Positions 1 through 9,759 of a stretch of DNA of 64,000 bases are shown one piece after another. A model generated the notes under the pieces. That model saw nothing but the letters and a program-made list of their open reading frames with translations, was not told where the DNA came from and searched no databases. The stretch's first letter is position 1. Each line of letters opens with the position of its first letter. Position numbers and translations under genes: made by a program. Origin of the DNA: Gnetum montanum (taxonomy: Eukaryota; Streptophyta; Gnetopsida; Gnetales; Gnetaceae); the NCBI GenBank assembly GCA_015680685.1, contig MNCI01004579.1:90685-154684 (forward strand), in the 5' to 3' direction.

Positions 1-896
1 TTTTTCCTCTTTTTATTCAAATCATAGAGACTAGAAGCTTCATTCCAAGTAATCCATCTATCATGCATACACATATAAGAAACTACAGTGATACCAAATC
101 TGCTCTAAGTAGTACATAACCTCAAAGCATTAGTAGTCCAAACTCTTTCATTAAAGAGAACCCACCATGGGCTAATTTGCGTAAGCATATCTTCTAAAAT
201 TGTAATATGATTGTAATTCTAATATTTACTAGGCTTATATCACATCTTCTAGATTTTTTTAAGACTTGAAGAACCAAAAATTGAAATTACCCAAAGAAAA
301 ATAAGATAGTGCAAAAAGTTATTAGAATACCAATTGTTATCATTCTTAGCTTTTTCTTGCATAAGTCTATTTCTTAAAAGAAGCATCCAAACATCACTTC
401 ATTAATGCACTTTGCAATCTATTTAGTTGTAAGAGAAATACCTTGGTTATAAAAATTAATGAGGCCAAGTCTTCCATCTTTCTTACTACTAATGAAAATA
501 TCTCAAGCAACTTTAGAAAAACCTTTTCTATGTTGCTTAGTAGACCAAAGAAACCGATGAATAATATCATCAATTCTCTCATAAGAAGTTTTAGAAGGAG
601 CTCAATAATTAGAGTAATAAATATGAGTTGATTAAAGCATTTGCTTAATAACTAAAATTTTTCTAGCAAGGCTAGGCTTTTTTTCTTCCCATTTATCGAG
701 CTTCTTTTCAATTTTATTAACCACATAATTCCACAGAATAGTAAGATTAGGATTAAAAGAACAAGGTAATTTAGAAAAACAAATTCGTTTTTCAAGATTT
801 TCTAAGGCTTGAGAGTAACCCATTCATCAATATTATCATTACAATGAACAAGAGATTTTTGCTAATTGATCCAAGGCACAGATAACATACAGTAAT
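1..896 (-). pseudogene. L1-type LINE fragment A: late reverse transcriptase
   Basis: This is the 3'-most visible part of a LINE ORF2 read on the minus strand. The segment at 632-823 shows the typical L1 stretch after the catalytic core (W-NYVVNKIEKKLDKWEEKK, then SLARKILVIKQML). The segment at 394-582 continues with DDIIHRF-like and K-E-LASLIF motifs of the reverse transcriptase C-terminal region. Just inside the element 1 junction, 840-890 reads YCMLSVPWIN in the same frame order. Stops and shifts break it throughout. Bases 1-390 should hold the next part of ORF2, but I recognise only weak similarity there. It joins fragment B (7466-8750), from which element 1 separated it. Confidence 0.85.
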
Positions 897-1839
897 CCTT
901 AGAGTAGGTTCACTTCACTGATTAATCACCTTCAAATACTAAATCTAGATATTATGCAAAGGAAAAAATATTTTGCTACAAAACAAGAAAACTAGCTATC
1001 TTTAATTAATTAATTAGAAGATTACAACAAGGTTCTTAAAACCTAAAGACAATTAAAACCTTTCACACTTAAACGATATTTTAGAGCATGAGGCTTTACA
1101 ACTACACAATGGTTGTTCTTAATGCAAGACATAACTAATAGAGAGATTCTCTCATAATCCGAGAATGAGATCTTAACTTAGAAGCAAGACTAAAACACAC
1201 ATGTCTACACAATTGACCTTGGAGCTACAACCTCTATGCAGTCACTCAATGTGCTCTCCCTCACCTTGTCCAAGCTCTTATTGAGAAATATCATCTCATA
1301 ATTTTCTCTCTCTTATTACTTTAACAACTAGAAATTACAATAATATTTATGAATAATATAAAGATAGGAAATCTAGAAACCTTCCCTTAACTAACTTGAG
1401 GTTCGTCAGATGTTTCCATGATCTTCTCACCTTCTTCTTGACTATTTCATTCTTTTCCAACTTACCTTAGTAATTTCCTAAATTAGGATAGGTGATTTTG
1501 GTAGTTTTCCTCACTGTATAGGTCATCTTTGGCCTTAGCAAGACATTTCTTGTTAAAACTAGCCTTTAGAAAAGATGTCTCATGTTTTGGCAAGATGTGT
1601 CCAAGACAAGATATCTCTTGTTGACGTATTGGATAAGATGTTTGTCCTTTTGCAAGACATCTTCCTTGAGAAGATTGCAAACTTAGCAAGACATCTTCTT
1701 TGGCTTCAAGATATCTTCTATCAACCCCAAATCTCATCCAATATGTCTTCTCTAATACCAAGACATCTTCTTGAAGTCTAAAACTTACAAACACAAATGT
1801 AGGGAAGGAACCAAGAGAATTGGAAGAGGTATTCCTACA
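897..1839 (-). repeat. Element 1, 3' LTR (left copy)
   Basis: Matches 6587-7465 along its length: AGTAGGTT start, AAATCTAGATATTATG, TTAATTAATTAATTAGAAG, and an end in GGAAGAGGT-TCCTACA. Its first bases (CCTTAGAGTAGG) have lost the TGTTGG terminus that the other copy keeps. It contains a run of short AAGACATCTT-like repeats at about 1500-1790, described in the findings. Confidence 0.88.
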
Positions 1840-1899
1840 CTAGCTTTATCACCCTTCAAAAAGTAAACTTAGGTGAATAAGGGAGTAGGGGTTGAAGTA

Positions 1900-3240
1900 A
1901 TCCTCTATGCATGAAGTTTGGTCTCATGGACCCATACAACATTATTTGCAAACTGATTCTCCCAATGGATCAACTATTCATGCCTCTTGATTTCTTGACT
2001 GATAGGAGCTTTCCTTCATGTGAGTACAATTGCCTTTCTCTCCATCGAAGGCTTGGATTGATCAATAGCCCTCTTCAAATCATTGATGCTACTTTGTATG
2101 GTCTCCTCATTAATTGGTTCACGATAGTGCATAAGATGTAAAACATTAAACACAAAAGACATATCAACATTATTTGATAAATCAATCTCAAAAGTGTTAT
2201 CATTGATCTTAACCTTAATTTTGAAAGGTCCAATCTTCTTGGCTTTCAGCTTGGAGAAGTTAACACCTCTCAAGAACTTCTTCTTCAAGTGTATCTAAAC
2301 TAAATCACCAACAACAAAGTTATGCTTCTATTTGCCCTCATTCCTCTTAAGGACTCTCTCTTCAAACTTCTTCTCAAGATTTGATTTTACTTATACATGG
2401 AGATCCCTCATTTCTTGTACTTGTATCCATAATAATTAGATAAAACCCATAGATTATCTCAAATGGGCTTTTGCCAATAATAACATGAAAAGCATTATTG
2501 TAGGAAAACTTAGCATGACACAACAAGTTTTTCCACTTGTTTGGCTATCCATCACATAAATATCTTAATATGATTAGCAAGGATTTATTTACCACCTCTA
2601 TTTGACCATAAGATTATGGATGATATGCACGAGAAAAATTTAACTTTGTACCTAGAATTTTCTAAAGGGATTTTAAAAAGTAACTTGTGAATTTGGAGTC
2701 TTTGTCACTAACAATATTCAAGGGAATCCCATGCAACTTCAAAACATGCTAGAAAAATAAATTTGCAACATCAAAAGCATCACTGACATTCTTGCATAAA
2801 ATGAAATGTGCCATCTTGGAGAACCTATTCACAACAATGAAAATTGCATCATTCCCACTTTTGGTTTCTAAAATACTACTCACAAAATCCATAGACACAC
2901 TTTCCCATGTACCCTTGGAAATTGACAAAGGCATATAATATCCATCCACTCCTATGCCTTCTTTGAACTTTTGACAAGTCAAATACTCCACAAATTTGGA
3001 AACTTTACTTACCACACCAAGCTAAAAATAGTACCTACCTATAAATTCCATTATTTTATCCCTATCCATGTGACATGTCATGCCACTACAATACTTTCCA
3101 AAGAAAATATTTTTTCTAAAATCACAATTATGAACACGTACCTTTCATCTTGAATATGATAGTCCCTCCACTAGTCTATCCCATTCATCAATGGCCCTTT
3201 GAGGCTCCTTTAAACCTATCCAAAATTAATATTATGCTTG
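1900..3240 (-). pseudogene. Element 1 integrase remnant with chromodomain-like tail
   Basis: At 2749-3015 the minus strand shows CQKFKEGIGVDGYYMPL, WESVSMDFVSSI and FIVVNRFSKMAHFILCK, which is the end of the zinc-binding region and the start of the catalytic core with its first Asp. At 2016-2288 lies the C-terminal region: FLRGVNFSKLKAKKIGPFKI, then FNVLHLMHY. At 1920-1985 the frame reads LIHWENQFANNVVWVHE, matching the shape of a chromodomain core (YLVKWKG...ESTWE). That tail is the reason I call the element a chromovirus. The middle of the core (2290-2750) is too decayed to show the other catalytic residues. Confidence 0.82.
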
Positions 3241-3319
3241 TATAAGGAAGCAAAATTACTGATATCTTCCACATGAGGTACATTGAAGTTCACTACATGC
3301 ACCCTGGGTAACACATCAA

Positions 3320-3640
3320 CCACCACATTAGCTTTTCCACTTTTGTGCTTCAACAAACTTCTGTAACTATGCAACCCAGTTCAGGTGCTTTGCACTCAAT
3401 TTTTTTTGTGAGTTTAGAAATTTAAGTGCTTTGTATTTTGTCATTAAAGTAAACTTCTTGGGTAATAAGTAATGCCTCCAATACTTGATTGCTTGAAGAA
3501 TAGCATACAACTTGTTCTCATATACACTATATTTTTTCCTTGACTCATTCAACTTTTCAGAAAAGAAAGCAACATGTCTACTTCATGTGAAAGTACCCCA
3601 CCAATGGCAAGTCCACTTGCATCCAACTTCACCTAAAAAA
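3320..3640 (-). pseudogene. Element 1 RNase H remnant
   Basis: Minus strand 3367-3552 reads LNESRKKYSVYENKLYAIL followed by QAIKYWRHYLLPKKF and KALKFLNSQKKLSAKHLNWV. This is the gypsy RNase H core, in which YS-x-YE-x-E-LYAI and the final NSQKKL...W pattern are characteristic. The acidic residue normally before HxALK is changed (TKYKAL). It joins the reverse transcriptase on its right and the integrase on its left. Confidence 0.85.
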
Positions 3641-4790
3641 GCTTTTTAAAATCTAGAATTACAAGCATTGGTAATTTTCTCTTTCAAGAAGTCAAAGCTC
3701 CCTTAGGTTTCATTATCTCACCTAAAATCTTTATTTTTCTTTAACAAAGAAAACATAGACTATGAAATGTTGCTAAAATTTTTGATGAACTATCAATAAA
3801 AACCTACTAAACCAAGAAATGATCTTACCTCTCCAATATTTTTAGGATTTGGCCAATCCCTACTAGCCTTCACCTTAGTGGCTTCCATTTAAATTTGGTT
3901 TTTAGAAACCACATGCCTCAAATATGTGATTTTCCTATTGAAGAGCTAACTTTTCTTCACATTGATCACCAACTGTGCCTCTTATAACTTAAGACACATC
4001 ATCCTCAAGTGATCTGAGTGTTCTTCCTCATTAGAGCTATACACCAAAATATCATTAAAAAAAGGACAATACAATACTTATTGATTAAGTCCTTCAATGC
4101 ATCATGCATCAACCTTTGGAATGTAGTAGGTGCATTTGTGAGCCCAAATGGCATCACCAGCCACTTGAACAATCCATCCAGTGTCTTGAAAGCTATCTTC
4201 CATTCATCACCAAGCCTAATTTTGATTCGATAGTAATCATTCTTCAAATCAAATTTGCTAAAAATTTCAGCATTGGTAAGGACATTAAGGTTATCATCCA
4301 TCCTTGGAATAGGAAACCTATACCTTACTATTATCCTATTCAATATCCTAAAATTAATGCATATTCTCCATTCATTGCTATCCTTCTTTGGCACTAGCAC
4401 CATTGGAACTACACAAGGTGAAATGTATTCCCTCACGAAACCATTCGTAAGCAACTCCTCTACTTGCCTTTGCAATTTAACTTGTTGATTTCATGCCATT
4501 CAGTAAACTCTCTCATTTGGAATGGTAGCATCAAGAATACAATCAATTTGATGTTGTACATTTCTCATTGGTGGCAATCCATTTAATTCCTCCTTAAATA
4601 CTTTGGAAAAATATTCCTTTAAGCTTAGTAAACTTGTAGTAAGTTTAACTTGCACATCATTATGGTTAGTAGCAATTGTTGTCACAGTAACAAAACTAGT
4701 ACCTATTTCATCATGTTCCTTAATATATTTCCTCTCTCCTAGAAGGATTAAGGAACCATTAATTGAGCTTTTTTTCCTCACTTATTTAGC
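3640..4790 (-). pseudogene. Element 1 reverse transcriptase remnant
   Basis: A linker at 4500-4781 (VFKEELNGLPPMRNVQHQID) leads into the polymerase. The segment at 4005-4475 holds fingers and palm: VEELLTNGFVREYISPC, VLVPKKDSNEWRICINFRIL, FPIPRMDDNL, FSKFDLKNDYYRIKI and MPFGLTNAPTTFQRLMHDAL. A one-base slip in a T run near 4050 breaks the frame just at the catalytic box; in the shifted frame it reads FFNDILVYSS, so the usual DD pair is ND. The connection domain (SFLGLVGFY, FSLLKKNKDF) follows at 3640-3990 in pieces. This polymerase is inactive. Confidence 0.87.
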
Positions 4791-4859
4791 TATCATGGAA
4801 ATCAGCTCATGGATTCCATCAAGTCTAGCTACATTTCACACATTTCTTGCTTCATCAAA

Positions 4860-5170
4860 CTAAGCACCATTGTTAAAATTCCAAGGTCTATTAAGAATTA
4901 CATTAGCATACTATATTGGAAGTACATCACACTTTATAAAATCATGAAAAACTCTAAATTTAAATCTTAAAGTACATTGTTCCCTCACCTCTTGGGAAAA
5001 ATATCTAGACAACCAATGCATCTTATATGATTTAGGATGAGGATTAGTGACCAAACCCAATCTAGCAACTACCCTAGAAGAAATAACATTTTCTTGGGCT
5101 CCCCCATAAATCAAAACATGAATCCATTCTCGCTAAGCAAACATCTAGCCCCAATCTAAAATAACAATTT
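4860..5170 (-). pseudogene. Element 1 aspartic protease remnant
   Basis: Minus-strand residues read IYGGAQENVISSRVVARLGL, followed by PHPKSYKMHWL and, later, FIKCDVLPI. This is the pattern of the protease of plant chromoviruses, whose active site is normally an IDGGS-type motif followed by N-V-A-S and a KLGL helix. The catalytic Asp is replaced by Tyr here, so the enzyme would be dead even without the other breaks. It lies between gag and the reverse transcriptase, as expected. Confidence 0.8.
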
Positions 5171-5241
5171 TCTGTTAGGATGATCTCCTTTATTCATATT
5201 TCCTATGAATGCACAAGAACTTAATTTAGAAACATCCTTAA

Positions 5242-6420
5242 TTATTGGATCATTAGGAATACCTTTCTGAAGACCTTGGCTTGATGTCTCTTCCACCTAC
5301 ATGGTTTGCACATCCTTACCCTTGGCTGCCTTGTAAAGTGGACATTCTCATTACTTATGTTCCTATTCTTCATACTTAAAGCACATGATTTTTGATGAAC
5401 GATTGCCTTAATCCTTACCTCTCTTTCCTTGGTCCCTCTTGGATTTATTCTTATCATCTTCTCTTTTAGTATTCTTGTCATGGTTGCCATCATTATCTTT
5501 AGATTTAGAATTGGATCAACTTTCAAATTTAGATCCCTTCTTCTTCACCTTAGAAGTTTGTTTGCTCTTATTTCTAAATCCACTTAATTTCTTCTTAACC
5601 TTGAGTGTTAAATCATAAGCCTCAACAAGAGTATATGGCTCATAAAAAGATAACTCTTGTTGATACACCATTTTGAAACCTCCTAAAAAGATTGAAGCCT
5701 ATTCATATTCCTCACAATTTACCTTATCTTGGTGGAATAGCTTACAAAATTTGATGTAAAATTCTTTGACAACCCTATTACATTACCTTAGGAATTTTAA
5801 CTTCATAATAGTATCTTATCTCTGTTGAGATTGTTTAAAATTTATTTTCAACCTATATTTTGTTAGATTCCAATCTTTGATAGGTTTATCATTTCATCTT
5901 TCATAATCTTGGGACTTATTTCCCTACTAAGTAGAAGCCATACCTTCTAATCTAGATTCAATAATAGGTACCCTCAAGTTATTTGGTGCCTCTTCCAACT
6001 GGAAATGCTTTTTAAGTACTTTTAGCTAACTCCCAAAAGCATTAGTGCCATATACACCATTGAAAGTCTTCAAATCCACATATAGAAGTCTTGTAGCATT
6101 TTTAAATATTTTAGCAAGCCTTGCCTTATCATCCTCATCAAGCTTGCCTAGAGAATAAGTATTAATCATTGTTGGAGACCTTAGAATTCTCATATGAGAA
6201 ATAGGATTCCTTTCCATTAGAATCCTTGGCTAATAGATTCCTACACTCCAATGCTAGATTGTCCTTCCTCATCATCCACTCAATCTTCACTTGGTTGTGA
6301 AACTTCTTCATTTGAATGCGCATGCTCTTCACCTTGATGTGTTTGGATATGGCTAGGATTGACATTCATGTCTACCTTTGCACTAATTTCATCTAACCAA
6401 GAAACCATCAAGTGGAAGGT
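5242..6420 (-). pseudogene. Element 1 gag remnant with broken zinc knuckle
   Basis: Would encode the capsid/nucleocapsid polyprotein of element 1. At 5310-5400 the minus strand reads CFKYEE-stop-EHK-stop-stop-EC, a CCHC zinc knuckle whose second Cys is Tyr and whose other positions carry stops. Upstream (6026-6217) a stretch ending VDLKTFNGVYGTNAFGS resembles the 'FNG' start of the retrotransposon gag domain. Lys/Arg-rich sequence around 5400-5530 fits the region before the knuckle. The frame is shifted several times. The gag start cannot be fixed; the last stretch before the primer site (6420-6570) has no clear coding signal. Confidence 0.7.
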
Positions 6421-6570
6421 TGACTTCATGCTCTCCATGTCTTAATTCATAGCATGCACTTCTTTCTACTTAGATGCGATTTGAAATTGAAAAAATCCTT
6501 AACCAATTTTCAAGCAAAAATAACGTAAAACTAAGCTCTAAAGCTCCACACAATGCTTTGACAACATAAA

Positions 6571-6583
6571 GCTTCATTACCAA
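6571..6583 (-). promoter_or_regulatory. Element 1 primer-binding site, tRNA-iMet-like
   Basis: Three bases inside the 5' LTR, the minus strand reads TTGGTAATGAAGC. This agrees in the first six and last three positions with TTGGTATCAGAGC, the common plant initiator-Met primer site. The middle has decayed. Confidence 0.6.
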
Positions 6584-6586
6584 TAA

Positions 6587-7465
6587 TGTTGGAGTAGGTT
6601 TACTTTACTAATTAATCACCTTCAAATACTAAATCTAGATATTATGAAAATATAAAACCCTTATGCTAGAAAATAAGCAAATTAGCTATCTTCAATTAAT
6701 TAATTAGAAGATTACAATAGGGTTCTGAAAACCCACAAACATCCAAAACTATGTACACTTAAATAATATTATAGAGCATAAGGCTCTACAATCACACAAT
6801 GGTTATTCTTAATATAAGATACAACTAATAGAGAAATTCTCCTTAAATCCAGAAAGGAGATCTCAACCTACAAGTAATACTAGAACGTACAAGTCTATAC
6901 AATTGACCTTGGAGTTGCAACCTATATGCACTCACTCAATGTACTATCTTCCACCTTGCCCAAGCTCTTACCAACTCAAGGCCTCTCACTAAAAGATCTC
7001 ATCTCAAAATACTCTCTCACACATTACTCTAATAATTAGGAATTACAACAATATTTATAGATAATATGAAGACAAGAAACCTAGAAATCTTCAAATGTTT
7101 CCATAATTTTTTTTACCTTCTTCTTAGCTATTTTCACCCTTTTCCAACATACCTCAGTTTTTTTTTTCAAATTGGGATGGATGATTTCAAAATTTTTTCT
7201 AGTAATATGAGTCATCTCTAGCCTTGGCAAGATGTCTCCTATCAAAACAAGCCTTTAGGAGAGACATCGCCTTATGAGATAAGATGTCTCCTCCTAATAG
7301 GAGATGTCTTTCCTAAGAAGACTACAAACTCAGCAATAAGTCTTCTCTAGCTTCAAGACATCTGCTATCAACCCCAAGTCTTAGCCAAGACATCTTCTTC
7401 AAGCCCGAAACCTACAAACATAAATGTAGGAAGGAACAAAGGGAATTGGAAGAGGTGTCCCTACA
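6587..7465 (-). repeat. Element 1, 5' LTR (right copy)
   Basis: Begins TGTTGGAGTAGG and ends GTGTCCCTACA on the plus strand, giving TG...CA termini in either direction. A TATA-like TATAAATA (minus sense) lies at 7052-7059. The primer site follows directly on its left side, so this is the upstream LTR of a minus-strand element. Confidence 0.88.
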
Positions 7466-8750
7466 CCAATCCTTTACTTTAGCTAAAAGAGTATTGATAT
7501 GTTGCAAAGAATTATTAATCATAAAAAGAGAATCATTTGCATAGCGTATGTTAAGCAATTACATACCTTAATCACCAATTGAAATTCCCTTAATGAAATT
7601 ACTTTGTAGATCATAATGCAAATTATGTGAAAGGAAATTTGCAGTAATAATAAAAAGATAAGGAGCTAGAAAAAACCTTAATGGATTGATCGTTGAAGAT
7701 AAAAGGAGGAAATTAATTCAAAATTAGTTGCAATTTAAGCATTAGTAGCAATACATATAAGTTAAATAAAATAAACATCAAATTTTAGTTTATAGAGACA
7801 AGAAACAATGAAATTCCATTTAATCTTATCATAAGCTGTGGCATAATTTAACTTCAGAAAAGCAATATCTTGGTTAGTATTAACAGCATGGTACACTCCC
7901 TTCTAAGTTATAATAACATTATTTAAGATATGTCTACCTTTAAAAAAACCAATTTTCTTGGGTTTGATGATATCTTCAATAACCTTTTGAATATGGCAAA
8001 GCAATATAAAATTTTATAAGTATTGTTAAGAAGAGTAATAGGCCTCCAATTATAAATATATGGAAGATCTCCATTCTTATGAAGAAAATGAATCCCACCT
8101 TTATTGATATTTTTACTAGAAGAAACTTTTTTAATGAATTATTGGAAAACATGAAAGATATCATCTACAATGATGTCCTAATGCTTTTTAAAAAGTTCAA
8201 TAGAAAAACCATAAAAACCTAGAGCTTTATAATATGCTAAATTAAAAGTTGCTATTTTGATTTATTCTACTATAATTTTTTCTTTGAGAATAATTTAATG
8301 TTTTTGTGTTATAAGATGAGGAATATGCATACTAGAGGCTTAGAAGGATTCCTTACTAAAATATTTAGAACAAAAAAATAGACAAAAAATGATTTGCTAA
8401 AAAAGTATTAATTTTTAGCCAACCCATACAACTTTTAGTGAGAGTACTATTAGCTTTAAAAGTATTCCAACATTGTTTAATATAATGAGCTTTAGCTATG
8501 ACTTTTTGCAGTTTAAAATCAAAGGGATTTTGGTTTAAAATAATTTTCATTTGCTTTATAGATTCTATAAGATATTTTTCAAATTGACGCTTATGCTTAG
8601 TAAATTACTTTTGAAACTACCTAGCATAGTTTCTAACTCTACAAGTAGTTTATTTCCATTAGTTAATCTAGAAAATATTATTAGTAGGCTTTTTCTACAT
8701 TTCATAAAGACTTCAAAATATTTTCATACTAGGTCTTATGAAGATACTAG
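7466..8750 (-). pseudogene. L1-type LINE fragment B: first half of reverse transcriptase
   Basis: The minus strand at 8365-8550 gives NPFDFKLQKVIAKAHYIKQCW, matching the linker between endonuclease and reverse transcriptase in plant L1 elements. At 7976-8164 it gives KNINKGGIHFLHKNGDLPYI-like sequence and then RPITLLN-type residues, the start of the polymerase. Near 7500 it reads SLFMINNSLQHINTLLAKVKD, just after the catalytic box, which would lie around 7540 as a YAND-like version. Element 1 cuts the frame on its left side (7465) and element 2 on its right side (8751). Stops and indels are frequent. Confidence 0.85.
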
Positions 8751-9632
8751 TGATGAGTCATAAATTTGTTGGGCCCCAATATCAAGTACTTGATATCAAA
8801 GCCCCGGTATCGGATACCTAATGTTAGAGCTAGAGAGTGATGTTGGATATTTGACACCATCTCCTTTGGGCTAGCCTATAAATACAACACTTGGTTGCAC
8901 GGTTGAGACATAAGATAAAGAAGATAGTTTTAGTTTTCAATTTTTGATAGTCTTTATTAGAGTCCTGTTATTCCTAGTGCATTCTTGCAATGTGATGTTT
9001 GTAATTGTATGACACCTTTGTTTGAGTGTGACATTCTTGGACACATTACATGATTATAAATAAAGATCAAAATTACTCCCATCATTGCAGCATCCACTTA
9101 GATTATCATTGTTTTTAATTCTAAATGATTTACTATTTCCTTTAATTAACATTTCCATTTATTGCTATTTACTATTTCTATTATTAAGCGAAATGCGTAC
9201 ATCTTAATCACAAGCATTTAAGTGTAAGTACTTGGTAATTCAGCAGTGTATTGTTTGGCACACCCAGTAACATACGCTTGGCAATCCCAGAAGTAGTCTC
9301 ATGAAGTCCAAGACATATACAGATAATTAAGAGTGGATACTCATCACACATAGGCTAGTTTAGATCTTATTTTCCATTGTTCATTAGCTCAGTTAGTTTA
9401 TCTCTTTATCATCATTAGGAGTAGCACAGAATTAGACCACATCATATGCCTCACTTTAGACTAAAACATACATGACAAAGCTACCACTAGTCCAAGTGGG
9501 AAGATAGCGAACTATAATCAAAGCCTAATGATCTAGATCCCACAGCTAGTCCCATCCATGGAATTCAACTTGATTGTGTGTGAATGCTTGTGATTTGTAT
9601 GGTTGGGTGTAGGTGTACCTCACCGCTCATCA
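8751..9632 (+). repeat. Element 2, 5' LTR
   Basis: Starts TGATGAGTCA and ends GCTCATCA, forming a short terminal inverted repeat. It matches the copy at 27190-28067 base for base over long stretches. After the TATA box come conserved R-U5 blocks shared with elements 3-5, for example CACTTGGTAATTC and GGTTGGGTGTAGGTGTACC before the end. Confidence 0.92.
8877..8884 (+). promoter_or_regulatory. TATA box in element 2 5' LTR
   Basis: TATAAATA in the context CCTATAAATAC, about 126 bases into the LTR and downstream of GATATC-like motifs. The same box occurs at 27315-27322 in the other LTR and at equivalent places in elements 4 and 5, which supports it as the Pol II promoter. Confidence 0.75.
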
Positions 9633-9734
9633 TTGGTGCCATTGTCGAGAATGGTGCTAGTTATCTAGATTNGGTGCCAATGATGAGTAGTGAGGTACAC
9701 CTACACCCAACCATACAAATCACAAGCATTCACA
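9579..9734. repeat. 62-bp inverted copy of the LTR end, bounded by single Ns
   Basis: Bases 9673-9734 are the reverse complement of 9579-9640 at 58 of 62 positions. The second arm is delimited exactly by the single ambiguous bases at 9672 and 9735. This looks like an assembly join rather than biology, although a natural snap-back cannot be excluded. Confidence 0.85.
9634..9650 (+). promoter_or_regulatory. Element 2 primer-binding site, tRNA-Asp-like
   Basis: One base after the LTR the sequence reads TGGTGCCATTGTCGAGA. It corresponds to the Athila-type site TGGCGCCGTTGCCGGGGA with changes mostly at CG or GC positions, as expected of methylation decay. The equivalent sites lie at 36320 (element 4), 57174 (element 5) and, on the minus strand, 21588 (element 3). 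Confidence 0.75.
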
Positions 9735-9759
9735 NAAATTTAACTCACACACATCATAA

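Larger units (their letters stand above)
897..7465 (-). mobile_element. Element 1: degenerate Ty3/gypsy chromovirus-type LTR retrotransposon
   Basis: Two direct repeats (897-1839 and 6587-7465) bound about 4.7 kb that carries, on the minus strand and in the order of the Ty3/gypsy lineage, gag, protease, reverse transcriptase, RNase H and integrase with a chromodomain-like tail. The element interrupts the minus-strand LINE: the reading ends at AKVKD on the right side and resumes at YCMLS on the left. The flanking 5-mers (GTAAT left, CCAAT right) match only 3 of 5, so the target duplication is weak. Every domain is broken by stops or frameshifts. Assignment to the chromovirus group rests on the integrase tail and on the IDGG-like protease motif rather than DSG. 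Confidence 0.88.

Noticed and set aside
1575-1781. 68-codon plus-strand frame in the left LTR of element 1
   Set aside because: Produced by the AAGACATCTT repeats; not conserved in the other LTR.
4104-4488. Plus-strand frames within element 1
   Set aside because: They are the complement of the reverse transcriptase, which has all its motifs on the minus strand.
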